From Tricholoma matsutake (taxonomy: Eukaryota > Basidiomycota > Agaricomycetes > Agaricales > Tricholomataceae), in assembly GCA_026075535.2 (NCBI GenBank), contig AP026538.1, positions 806,001 through 870,000 of the forward strand: a stretch of 64,000 nucleotides of DNA, written 5' to 3'. Of the stretch, positions 55,598 through 64,000 are shown in pieces (within the stretch, counting starts at the first letter, position 1; the number at the start of each line of letters is the position of its first letter). A program made the translations under genes and the position numbers. The notes beneath the pieces are model-generated. The model saw only the letters and a program-made list of their open reading frames with translations, did not search any database and was not told the DNA's origin.

Positions 55598-55998
55598 TGT
55601 TAGGGCGACACCCACTATCTGCTAGCTAAGACCGTGCGGGTTCTCTACACAAGAAGGGGGCGGGATCTGCGCTCGTGATGGGGGAATTGATGGTTTTGAT
55701 GTGAGGGGTTATTAATAGGTGAGTTTGTTGAGATAGGCCTTTCACACCGAAAACATAGGTGGAATACCTAAGAGAACACAACTGGGGTCCCCTAGGCATA
55801 TATTTAGGGTTTATATACTATGTTACACATATTGTACATTGTTGTTATCGACGCACTCATACATGTGCATACATTTTGATGTGTGCAAAATAAAATTCTC
55901 ACGCTATCAAAGTGTAGCGTCATTTGGTGTCATGTAGCATAATTCGACATAATAAAATAAAATAAAATTTTATTAGGTAATGGGGTGGTTTCCTAACA
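55598..55998 (-). mobile_element. gypsy 2 3' LTR
   Basis: 401 bp, TGTTAGG...CCTAACA. On the minus strand it is preceded by the stop codon of the polyprotein and a purine tract (AAAAGGGGGGTAA, about 55999-56011), the plus-strand primer site. It is homologous to the solo LTR at 43024-43425. Confidence 0.9.
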
Positions 55999-56009
55999 TT
56001 ACCCCCCTT

Positions 56010-56439
56010 TTATGCCTCGACTTCCAGGCGAGAAAATATTATGTTTGTCCCCTCTGTGAAATTTTGGTGAGGCTGGAATTTCATCCCCTCATACACCATT
56101 CTTGCAATGCGATGCGGAGCATTCGGATTACGTTTAAAGAATTGGGCAATTGTGTTACATGCTTGCTTACAATTCTCTTCAGGTTCCCACGAATTATTTT
56201 TGTCGGTATAGTTTTTCCACTTTATTAAGAACTCCAATTTGTTCCATCGAAGACATGAGTCTAGAATTTCTTCAACTATGTATTCTGGAGCACCTTCTAC
56301 TATTATCAGAGGTTGCGGAGTAGTTTGTTGGCCAGGAATAGTGGGCGGGCAGTAAGGGCATAGGCAGGATACATTAATCTTGGGATCAATCTTGAATGAT
56401 CAGGGTAATTTTAGCACTACTGCATTAGGCGAGATTACT
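56010..56439 (-). pseudogene. gypsy 2 integrase C-terminus and chromodomain
   Basis: LEFLIKWKNYTDKNNSWEPE followed by ENCKQACNTIAQFFKRNP is a chromodomain (aromatic cage residues Y/W in WKNY and SWEPE), which in chromoviruses steers integration to marked chromatin. Upstream, LKLP is followed by TGA (56400-56402) and SFKIDPKINVSCLCPY, where relatives have Arg at the stop and at both Cys positions (CGN to TGN). The protein ends at the polypurine tract. Confidence 0.8.
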
Positions 56440-57402
56440 TTAGAGGCCAACTTGTTTTTCCGTAAGTTTCCTTGAAGGTTGTGGAATATTCAGGTCCTTG
56501 GTACTTAGCCATACCAAGTCACCAACTTTGTACTCTGGAGCGCGTGCTCGAGTACGATCCGTGTGTTGCATCATGTCATCACGTGCTTTCTTCAATGCCG
56601 CCTCTGCTTCCTCTTGTACCCTTTGCATCTTAGATACAAAATCTTCTACCGACTGTACTTTGACTTCCCTTCTGGGTTCTACTCCCATGTGAGGATGATA
56701 TACATAATTCACAAAAAAGGGTGACATACAAGTAGCTGAATGGAATTTGTTATTGTGGGAAAATTCAGCAATTGCCAACCATTTGGGCCAGTCGGTTTGT
56801 CGGTAGTTGACAAACATACGTAGGTACTGCTCCAACTCCTGATTCATTCTCTCTGTCTGCCCATCAGTCTGCGGGTGATATGCCGTAGATAATTTAGTTT
56901 GAATCCCCAATATGTTGTTTAGTTCTCGCATAAACACGGAAGCAAATTGTGGTCCGCGATCGGAGATAACGGTATCGGGTAACCCATGTAACCGCCATAC
57001 CTGATTTAGATAGAGGCGCGCCAAGCCCAATGATGAGGTTTCTGTAGTAGTAGGAATAATATGGACCTCCTTTGTAAAGTGGTCACATACTACAAATATT
57101 GCATCATACCCTTGAGCCTCAGGTAATCCGGTAATAAAATCCACAGATATATCTCGCCATGGCGCTTTAGGTATAGGGTTCAGCATTAATTTTCCTGCAG
57201 GTTTCTCTGGAAATTTCTTCCCCCTCATGCACGTATCACATCCATCCACATACCCCAACACATACTTCAAAATTCCGGGCCACCAATAATTTCTCATTAC
57301 TAATTCCAATGTCTCCAATCTTCCTGGGTGTCCGGCAATCAGCATATTGTGATGTAACCAGATGATCTCCCTTCGCAAATCCTGATCCTTTGGTACATAC
57401 AC
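56440..57402 (-). pseudogene. gypsy 2 integrase core
   Basis: 320 open codons. Zinc site HHNMLIAGHPGRLETLELV with CDTCMRGKK. Core SVDFITGLPEAQGYDAIFVV (Asp), VISDRGPQFASVFMREL (Asp), YHPQTDGQTERMNQELEQYL (Glu): the DDE triad is intact. C-terminal YKVGDLVWLSTKDL. It is the best preserved enzyme of this element, but it is separated from the RNase H by a TGA at 57409. Confidence 0.85.
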
Positions 57403-57408
57403 TTTTCC

Positions 57409-57867
57409 TCAAAACAACACCAACCCTTGTTCCTCAGCCCATTCATCTCCTTTGATATTACCTTTCTTCTCTCCCTTCAGAGCTTTCATGGCTTCCACTA
57501 CTTCATCGTCCATTTCCAAACATTGTCTAATTTTAGACAACATTTCCGTTTCCGAGCTATCTATTAATAGATGCCCTTGATGCATAGTGCAAATGCGAAA
57601 GTATTTGGGTTTGAGTAAGGTAACATTTTTATTGTCCTCCTCCACCCCCCTTTTATGATCAATACATCTGGATAATGCATCTGCTTTCCTCATTAAGCTT
57701 CCTGCTTTGTGGACCAAATGAAAGTTGAAACGCGATAGGAATAGTGCCCAACACGCTTGCCAGTGATTAAGCTTTTTAGCAGACATAAAGTATTGCAGAT
57801 TTTGATGATCTGTCCAGATCTCAATCTGATGCATACATCCCTCCAAATAATGCCTCCATGCCTCCAA
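57409..57867 (-). pseudogene. gypsy 2 RNase H second half and linker
   Basis: [40 protein letters not shown] and KADALSRC are the C-terminal RNase H motifs. The frame begins after TGA 57871-57873 (LGII-stop-ALEAWRH) and ends with TGA 57409-57411 (LVLF-stop-GKVYVP), both at usual Arg positions. Confidence 0.8.
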
Positions 57868-57870
57868 TGC

Positions 57871-58586
57871 TCATATTATCCCCAACATCTCTTTGTCATG
57901 ATCATAATTCCTCTCCACATCATTCAACCCTTTTGACAAGTATGCACAAGGATGCCATTTGTCATCTTCACACAGCATTGATAATACCGCTCCAGTAGCA
58001 AAATCGGATGCATTGGATTCCACTCGCAAAGGGCGTGTGAAATCTACTGGGGCTAATATTGGTCCCTCCACAAACTTCCTCTTCAACTCCTCAAACACTG
58101 TCTGCTGCTGCTCTCCCCACCTCCATACTACTCCCTTTTGCATAAGGTTATGTAAGGGTGCAGCAATTTTAGAAAAATTGTGCACAAAGCAACGATAATA
58201 ATTTGGGAGTCCCAAGAAAGCTTGAACCTCCTTGACATGGGTGGGTGCAGGCCAATCTGTGATCACCTGTACCTTGATCGGATCCATTTTGATCCCATCA
58301 GGGCTGATCAATAATCCTAGGAACTCAATCTCGCTTGCCCCAAACACACACTTCTCTGGTTTCAAAAATAGATCATTCTCCGCCAACCTCCATAACACCT
58401 CCTGTACTATTATTGCCTCATGATTTTCTTCATCCTCCATGAATGTCAGAATGTCGTCAATAAATATTATTACCACGCCTTTGTCTATTACGTCCTTGAA
58501 AATGTCGTTCATCATATTTTGAAAGGTCAGGGGACTATTAGTCATCCCAAAAAACATGACAAGCGGCTTGAAGGATCCTCGACGCA
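57871..58586 (-). pseudogene. gypsy 2 reverse transcriptase, N-terminally truncated
   Basis: Begins at RRGSFKPLVMFFGMTNSPLT and contains the catalytic box VVIIFIDDILTFMED with both Asp residues. EFLGLLISPDGIKMDPIKVQ and FLGLPNYYRCFVHNFSKIAA follow, then the RNase H start LRVESNASDFATGAVLSML, where the first catalytic Asp is Asn (codon AAT, 58012-58014). Codons upstream of RRGSF (toward 58803) are not gypsy 2 but the LTR of the next element. Confidence 0.8.
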
Positions 58587-58785
58587 TGTTATGATTTGAT
58601 GTTATGATTTGTCTACAGGAACCCGCAAGTACGGGTAGTTCATTTTTTCTTATTCGACTCAACTCTCTTCCGACGGAAGACATCTTGACGCAAGGTGACT
58701 CCATGGACCCGAACCCACTCTCACATGCGCCGTGGTATGACACCCCCTCTACACGAGGTCCGTGACATTGGACCCTCACAATCGA

Positions 58786-58928
58786 CATGCTGCGCTGCAG
58801 CATGTCCTTGACACCAGATCCTTGACATCGGACGCCTCATGCCAGGCATGAGGCTATTCTCTTATTGTTCTCTGATATGCTGCGCCGCAGCACTCCTTGA
58901 CATCGGACACCTCATGCAAGGCATGAGG
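58786..58928. repeat. duplicated palindrome pair in gypsy 3 LTR
   Basis: CATGCTGC-GCT-GCAGCATG (58786-58804) and GCCTCATGCC-A-GGCATGAGGC (58834-58854), then again TGCTGC-GCC-GCAGCA (58878-58892) and CCTCATGC-AAG-GCATGAGG (58910-58928), with CTTGACATCGGAC between them in both copies. Confidence 0.85.
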
Positions 58929-59010
58929 CCTATTGTCTCTATTGTTCTTGTCTATATTTACCTGATAAGCATCTCACTTTCCGATTGGATGATAGATAGT
59001 CCTAGAACAG

Positions 59011-59019
59011 TATATAAGC
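59011..59019 (+). promoter_or_regulatory. TATA box of gypsy 3
   Basis: TATATAAGC, about 75 bases before the hairpin array and about 650 before the gag ATG. Transcription would start between them, placing the hairpins in the RNA. Confidence 0.5.
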
Positions 59020-59092
59020 TGTAGCTACACTCTGTGTATTCTCCAGCTTGACCTAATTCAACCAACAGTCTTAGACTCAACCAGAACACTCG

Positions 59093-59342
59093 ACAACTAA
59101 GGAAGTCCCTTAGTTGTGATACACTCGAACTCAACAGCTTAGGAAGCCCCTAGCTGTGATAACCCAAACTCGACAGTTGGAAAGCCTCCAACTGTAATAC
59201 ATGAACAAACAATCTACTCAGAAAGCCTCTGAGTATGGATAACTGTGACTACTTGAGGAAGTACCCAAGTGAAGGCAGGAAGCCCGATACACTAGGAAGG
59301 TCTCCTAGTGCGATACTGATACAGTCAGAAAGCCTCCAACTG
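59093..59342 (+). repeat. seven-hairpin array with AAGCC-type loops
   Basis: Successive hairpins (arms / loop). 59093-59117 ACAACTAAGG/CCTTAGTTGT, AAGTC. 59134-59157 ACAGCTTAGG/CCTAGCTGT, AAGCC. 59173-59195 ACAGTTGGA/TCCAACTGT, AAGCC. 59215-59235 TACTCAGA/TCTGAGTA, AAGCC. 59251-59270 ACTTGAGG/CCCAAGT, AAGTA. 59290-59310 CACTAGGA/TCCTAGTG, AGGTC. 59322-59342 CAGTCAGA/TCCAACTG with two mismatches, AAGCC. Stem sequences differ while pairing and loop are kept. Several linkers start GTGATA, GTAATA or GCGATA. Confidence 0.85.
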
Positions 59343-59666
59343 CAACACACGAAACCAAGGCTGAGTCGAGACATATAGTCTTAACAAAAGGTCAAGCTGA
59401 TCCACGAAGTCCACCTACCTAGGTGCAGACACAACGTCTTTCAGACAAAGCCTCCGACAGGAGCATTGACATCAGGAAGAACCTCATGGTACAGATACCA
59501 AGGTTGACTAGTACGATACTCAGAACCAGCACAAAGGTGGTTCTCGAAGCAAACAGAAGACGAGGAACCAAGATACCTCACTGAAGAAGACTTCAGATCG
59601 ACAAGCAAAGAAGAAACCCCAGAACAAGACCCATTCTCCTTATCCAACGATGACATCCCCGATAAC

Positions 59667-60518
59667 ATGTCTACCGAACCCACCGCATCTACCAAGGAGA
59701 TTAGAATCCGAACCCCCTCTGACTTCACAGGGGACCAAGCGAGAACTGCAAAGTTCTTGCAAGAAGTGAAACTCTATCTGAGAGTAAATCATGGAATCTA
59801 TGACACAGATGAAAAGAAAATCATCTTCGCGTTGTCGTTCATGAACAGAGGAACCGCCGCACCCTGGGCACAGACATGGGCAGAAAAAGAAGACCTAGGG
59901 ACATGGTCAACCTTCGAAATGGTGCTCGAAGTAGTGTTCACCCCGATCGATGAAGCTGGCAGAGCCAGAACTGAAATGAAAACACTGAAGCAGGGACAGG
60001 ACCTGGAGGATTACATTGCGCAATTCCGAATCCTGCGAGAGAAGGCAGGGATCAATGACGATACCGCCCTGATCGAACTCTTCATGGACGGGTTAAACCC
60101 CAAGCTCCTTGAAAGAGTATTCAACATGGAAACGATCCCCACAACCCTTGAGGGGATGATCAATGCTGCCTCCAAGTACGACGGGCAATGGAGGAGAGCA
60201 AAGGCTATAACCGGGAAAGCACAGGAAGCCTTGGCAAAAAGGCTACCCAACTCCAAGACAAAAGAAGGCCCGCTCGAGATCAACTGACTCTCCAACACAG
60301 AGAGGATTGAGCACATGAAGAAGGGATTATGCTTCGTGTGCCACCAACCAGGACACAGAGCAACTGAACATAAGAAAGGGGAGACAAGGACCGAGGACCG
60401 GCCCTTCCCAAAGAACAAAGGCAGAGAAGCCTACTCGAAGATCCGAGCGATCATGAAAGAACTCGACAAAGAAGGAAAGGAGAAAGCTCTCACCTTAATA
60501 GGGGACGAGGGTTTTTAA
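59667..60518 (+). pseudogene. gypsy 3 gag with zinc knuckle
   Basis: ATG 59667 opens a 206-codon capsid part (RTPSDFTGDQARTAKFLQEV, KKIIFALSFMNRGTAAPWAQ, LIELFMDGLNPKLLERVF). TGA at 60285-60287 stands before LSNTERIEHMKKGLCFVC, where relatives have Arg. The same frame continues to 60518 through CFVCHQPGHRATEH, a knuckle whose last ligand is His instead of the usual Cys, and ends in a charged tail. Its frame differs from that of pol, as expected for gag-pol frameshifting. Confidence 0.85.
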
Positions 60519-60532
60519 AGAGGTGGCCTGCC

Positions 60533-60964
60533 TTGATGCCAGGTACCACCGAACTCTCTGTCTGCTCTGTATTACTAGCCACTTTGAAGAATCAATCTAT
60601 GCGTTTAGATATCAAAGTGCTAGGAGCAGGCAGAGGGAAAGCCGTCGAAACCAAAGCCCTACTCGACTCAGGAGCAGGAGGAATATTCATGAGCCACGAA
60701 TTTGCAAAAAGCGGGGGATTCGAACTACACCCCCTGGAAAGGACAATCAGGGTCAAGAACATAGATGGAACCCCAAACAAGAAAGGGGAGATCTCCCACT
60801 ACACCAAAGGATTCTTAATGATCAACGGAAGATCGTTCCCGACAACCTTCCTCATAGCAGGATTAGGGAAAGAATCAGTTATCCTGGGTCTGCCATGGCT
60901 CAGAAGAATCAACCCAGTGATCGACTGGAGAATTGGAACCTTCCAATTCCAAATGACCAACTGA
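60533..60964 (+). pseudogene. gypsy 3 aspartic protease
   Basis: Retropepsin with active-site KALLDSGAGGIFMSHEFA (Asp present) and the second motif VILGLPWLRRINPVIDW. It opens 15 bases after the gag stop in another frame. TGA 60962-60964 separates it from the linker and RT that follow in the same frame. Confidence 0.85.
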
Positions 60965-62190
60965 ACCCACCCAGGATTCTCATTTGGGAAAGGGAAAACC
61001 CTCATTGGAAGGGTGCAAATGGAGAAATCCAACAATGAACCTCTGGCTTGGCGCCGGAGAACAGTCAAAGAAGAAGGGAAGCCCTTCAAAGAAATGACAA
61101 GAGAGGAGAAATGGGCATGGGCACAAAAGATGGTCGCCCAAGCAAAAGAAAAGATGGACCTCAAGACAGAGTCGAAAGAAGAAGAGCGACTTACGTGGCG
61201 CTGCATAGCCACTAAAGAACTAGAAAAGCTTGCCCTCACAAAGAAACAAAGGAATGAAGAACAGCTAATGAAATGCCGGAAAATTGCTGATAAAGCAAGG
61301 CAGATGGGAGAAGCCCTTTGGACTAAGCTGGGAAAGAACACAATACCCACCAAAACAAGAAAGGCAACCATTGAAGAAGTAGAAGACGAAGAGATTGCGG
61401 TCACAACTCTTCAAGATGTGGAGCCCATTGGGCCACAAGACGAAGAAGACACTGGGAAGGAAAACCCAGCACCGGAAAACCACAAACAGGCAAAGGAACA
61501 AGCAATGGAACAACTGGAAGGGGCACCCAAACTAGAAATTGAAGACGATGAGCTACTGGTCACCTACATCCGAGGAGAACCCATCATTGGAATATTCGAA
61601 CCAGCTAGGACACCACTGACAGAGGAATATGACGAGCCAAGATATGGATATTCTCAGATGACGAAGACAATCTCTCGGATTGTAAAGGCAAAAGGATCAC
61701 CGCGATATGCTTATGGACAGAATATCTGGATTAGAGCAAAGACATTGGTCTCTCAACACCTGACACATAAGAAGGAAGGAGACCCTGAACAGAAGACCCT
61801 AGATGAACTACTCCCTGAACAGTACAAGGAGTACCGACGGATATTCAAAAAGGAAGCATCGGAACGATTCCCGGAATCAAGACCCTGGGATCATGCAATC
61901 AAACTGAAAGCAGACTTTATGGCAAAGGATTGCAGGGTTTACCCATTGTCACTGGCAGAACAAAAGAAACTCAACGAGTTTCTCAACGAAAGCCTACAGA
62001 AGGGATACATTCAACCATCAAAATCACCCATGGCATTGCCATTCTTCTTCGTTGCGAAGAAGGACTCAGATGCGCTATGACCCTGCCAAGATTACAGGTA
62101 TTTGAATGACAGAACAATCAAGAATACCTACCCGCTGCTGCTGGTAGGAGACCTGTTGAACAAACTGAGAGGGGCAAAAAATTGGACATC
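60965..62190 (+). pseudogene. gypsy 3 protease-RT linker and RT N-terminus
   Basis: A long charged linker (EEKWAWAQKMVAQAKEKMDL, IEEVEDEEIAVTTLQDVEPI) leads to the RT start: DELLPEQYKEYRRIFKKEAS, PWDHAIKLKADF and SPMALPFFFVAKKD. TGA 62078-62080 (DAL-stop-PCQDYRYLND) stands at a usual Arg. A small deletion in GGGGCAAAAAATTGGACATC near 62172-62190 removes a few codons before LDI and shifts the frame. Confidence 0.8.
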
Positions 62191-64000
62191 TGATGGGGAT
62201 ATCACAACGTCAGAATCAAGGACGGAGATCAATGGAAGGCAGCCTTCAAGACAAATCAGGGGCTGTTTGAACCAATGGTGATGTTCTTCGGATTATGCAA
62301 CTCACTGGCGACTTTCCAGGCAATGATGAACGAGATATTCCACGACATGATTGGAGAAGGATGGCTCATGATTTACATGGACGACATCCTGATATTCTCC
62401 AAGGATCAGAACGAACATCAGGAAAGGACCAAGAGAGTACTGCAAAGACTGGTGGAAAGCGACTTATACCTGAAGCCAGAGAAATGCAAGTTCGACGTCC
62501 ACAAAGTGGAATTCTTGGGTCTAATCATCCGACCCAATGAAATTGCCATGGATGACACAAAACTGGCAGGTATACAGGATTGGCCTACCCCGACTAACAT
62601 GAAGGCAGTCAGATCCTTCCTAGGGTTTGGAAATTTCTACAGGAAATTCATCGGACATTTCACAGAGACAAGCAGACCACTTAATGAACTAACAAAGAAA
62701 AACAAGATGTTTGACTGGACAACCGAATGCGAAAAAGCCTTTCAGACGCTGAAAAGGAAATTTGCAGAAGCACCGGCACTGCTGATGCCAGATCCAACAA
62801 GACCATTCACAATTGAATCAGATGCCTCAAAACACGCAACAGGAGGAGTGCTGAGACAAAGAGACACGAATGGAGATTGGCACCCATGTGGATATATATC
62901 GCATGCACTGACACCAACGGAATGAAACTACAAAATCTATGACAGGGAACTACTCGCGATAGTACGATCCCTAGAAACCTGGAGGCACTGCCTGATGGGC
63001 TCAGATCGCCCGGTAGTAATTCTCTTGGATCACAAGAACCTGACATATTTCCAAACGGCACAGAAACTAAACAGGAGACAGGCAAGATGGAGCTTATTCT
63101 TGTCAGAATTTGAATTACAGCTTGTTCACGTGCCCAGATCTCAAATGGTGCAAAGTGATGCTTTATCACGAAGGGCCAACCACGTACCGGAAGAAGACAA
63201 TGACAATGAAGATGTCACAATGTTACCAGAGACAGTATTCATGAAATTCATTGACACCGAACTACATGACCTCCTTGCAGGGAGCATCATGAAAGACAAC
63301 CTGGTGAAGAGCGCAATCGAGGCACTAAAGACCAAGGGAATGCCACCAATAAAGTCGGCACTAGAAGATTGGAAAATAGAGGATGGCCTTCTATTTTTCC
63401 AAGACAGATGCTATGTCCCAGACAATGGAGATCTACGGAAGAAGCTGGTGCAAAAGTACCATGAAGGAGTAACCAGCGGACACCCAGGACAATGGCAGAC
63501 TACCGAAATGATCAGGAGGGACTACTGGTGGCCAGGAATGATGACATACATCAAGAACTATGTCGCTGGATGTGCCACATGCCAGCAAATGAAGGTCAAT
63601 ACCCACCCGACGACACCCCCACTGCAACCAATCAAGTCCGAAGCGACAAGGCCATTTGCAATGGTGATGACTGATTTCATAACTGACCTACCGGAGTCCA
63701 ATGGTTATGATGCGCTCATGGTCGTGGTAGACCATGGGCTTACGAAGAGGGTAATTTTCATCCCTTGCAAGAAAACGATTGGTGCACTGGGAGCAGCAAC
63801 CCTCTATCTGGATTATGTCTACAAATGGTTTGGCCTTCCAGACAAGATAATATCGGACAGGGACCCCAGATTCACCTCGCAGCTATTCCAAGAATTAGGA
63901 GGATTGCTCGGAATCAAGCTGGCAATGAGTATGGCATACCACCCCCAGACCAATGGAGAAACAGAACAGGTGAATCAGGAAGTAGAAGTCTACCTGCAGA
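62185..64000 (+). pseudogene. gypsy 3 RT, RNase H and integrase (open to window end)
   Basis: After the deletion the frame reads LDI-TGA(62191-62193)-WGYHNVRIKDGD, then FGLCNSLATFQAMMNEIF, the catalytic box MIYMDDILIFSKD (both Asp present), and FLGFGNFYRKFIGHFTETSR. RNase H follows (IESDASKHATGGVL), then TGA 62923-62925 (TPTE-stop-NYKIYDREL). From there it is open to 64000: ILLDHKNLTYFQ, SDALSRR, the integrase zinc site YHEGVTSGHPG with CATCQQ, and the core Asp (TDFITDLPES), Asp (ISDRDPRFTS) and Glu (NGETEQVNQEV). All catalytic residues I can identify are intact; the damage is two stops and one deletion. Confidence 0.85.

Larger units (their letters stand above)
55598..58586 (-). mobile_element. 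Ty3/gypsy element 2 (chromovirus type), 5' truncated
   Basis: Minus-strand RT - RNase H - integrase - chromodomain followed by its 3' LTR. The RT begins abruptly at 58586 where gypsy element 3 starts, so gag, protease and the RT N-terminus are absent here, perhaps lying beyond the window on the far side of element 3. Confidence 0.85.
58587..59666 (+). mobile_element. gypsy 3 5' LTR and leader
   Basis: Begins TGTTATGATTTG (the 12-mer is repeated at once). Contains four palindromes at 58786-58928, a TATATAAGC box at 59011-59019, and seven hairpins at 59093-59342. TGGTACAGATACC near 59487 could be a primer-binding site but is not proven, so the LTR end is not fixed. Confidence 0.6.
58587..64000 (+). 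mobile_element. Ty3/gypsy element 3, runs off the window
   Basis: Plus-strand gag - protease - RT - RNase H - integrase, inserted into the RT gene of gypsy 2. The start TGTTATGATTTGATGTTATG at 58587 directly abuts gypsy 2 coding sequence. The far LTR and target duplication lie beyond 64000. Confidence 0.85.

Noticed and set aside
43024..55998. The two similar 400-bp LTRs could be the ends of one 13-kb retrotransposon.
   Set aside because: The left copy has its own perfect 5-bp target duplication and splits the gag gene of another element exactly. The interval also contains unrelated gypsy and copia remnants. It is a solo LTR plus the 3' LTR of gypsy 2.
59093..59342. The regularly spaced hairpins look at first like a CRISPR array.
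   Set aside because: Only the loop is constant while the stems differ, spacing is uneven, the host is a fungus and the array lies in a retrotransposon leader.
60523..61038. A 171-codon plus-strand frame overlapping the gypsy 3 protease.
   Set aside because: It is the Arg-rich shadow of the protease frame, which carries the DSGAGG and ILGLPWL motifs.
23990..62925. Frequent TGA at Arg positions might mean TGA is read as an amino acid.
   Set aside because: The intact genes here use no internal TGA, frameshifts and catalytic-site losses accompany the TGAs, and the same CpG bias appears in non-coding LTRs. Decay explains it better than a changed code.

Overview
The window looks like a transposon graveyard from an Agaricomycete (mushroom-forming basidiomycete). 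The evidence is the set of families present: a KDZ transposase with a CxC2 cysteine cluster, DUF6532-type proteins, basidiomycete-type Ty3/gypsy and Ty1/copia elements, a Helitron, CENP-B/pogo transposases, short ~50-nt GT..AG introns and an F-box/LRR-like gene pair. The only open, plausibly functional genes are a two-intron Tc1/mariner transposase (12257-13322, minus), an F-box-like protein (17444-19096, minus) and a two-exon transposon-associated protein (1337-2736, minus). Nearly everything else is broken.

Layout. 1-962: a composite repeat (palindromic tandem units, a run of five hairpins, a tRNA-like module and a tail of ~10-nt repeats). 1337-8129: a transposon-associated protein, then a divergent KDZ transposase split by a 1.9-kb hAT-like element with an 8-bp target duplication. 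8195-9620: coiled-coil protein fragment and a GGTCCAGT-rich repeat. 10197-19096: a CpG-richer island with a tRNA-like cloverleaf, a KDZ C-terminal scrap, the mariner element, a gag pseudogene and the F-box gene. 19734-21181: a broken F-box paralogue. 21251-29446: a Helitron (zinc-binding N-terminus, HUH Rep, PIF1-type helicase, cysteine-protease-like C-terminus), all frame-damaged. 29530-31696: pogo/CENP-B transposase. 34160-37150: unidentified coding remnant and two further SINE-like composites. 37316-43691: gypsy element 1 (minus), its gag interrupted by a solo LTR. 44654-45296: pogo N-terminus. 45470-52066: copia remnants (minus), the RT split by a 420-bp foldback element. 52303-54388: DUF6532 gene remnant. 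55598-58586: gypsy element 2 (minus, chromodomain type) with its 3' LTR, cut by gypsy element 3 (58587 to the window end, plus strand).

Two themes run through the window. First, recognisable coding remnants are killed mainly by TGA stops where the family normally has Arg (CGA to TGA), and by Asp-to-Asn changes at retro-enzyme catalytic sites consistent with CpG to CpA. Two copies of one LTR also differ mostly at CpG, TpG or CpA positions. This points to CpG-directed C-to-T decay of methylated repeats. Second, several non-coding parts are built from serial hairpins whose stems differ in sequence but stay complementary. The clearest is a seven-hairpin array with an AAGCC-like loop in the 5' leader of gypsy element 3 (59093-59342).

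All family calls come from reading translations and motifs by eye. No database search or alignment program was run.
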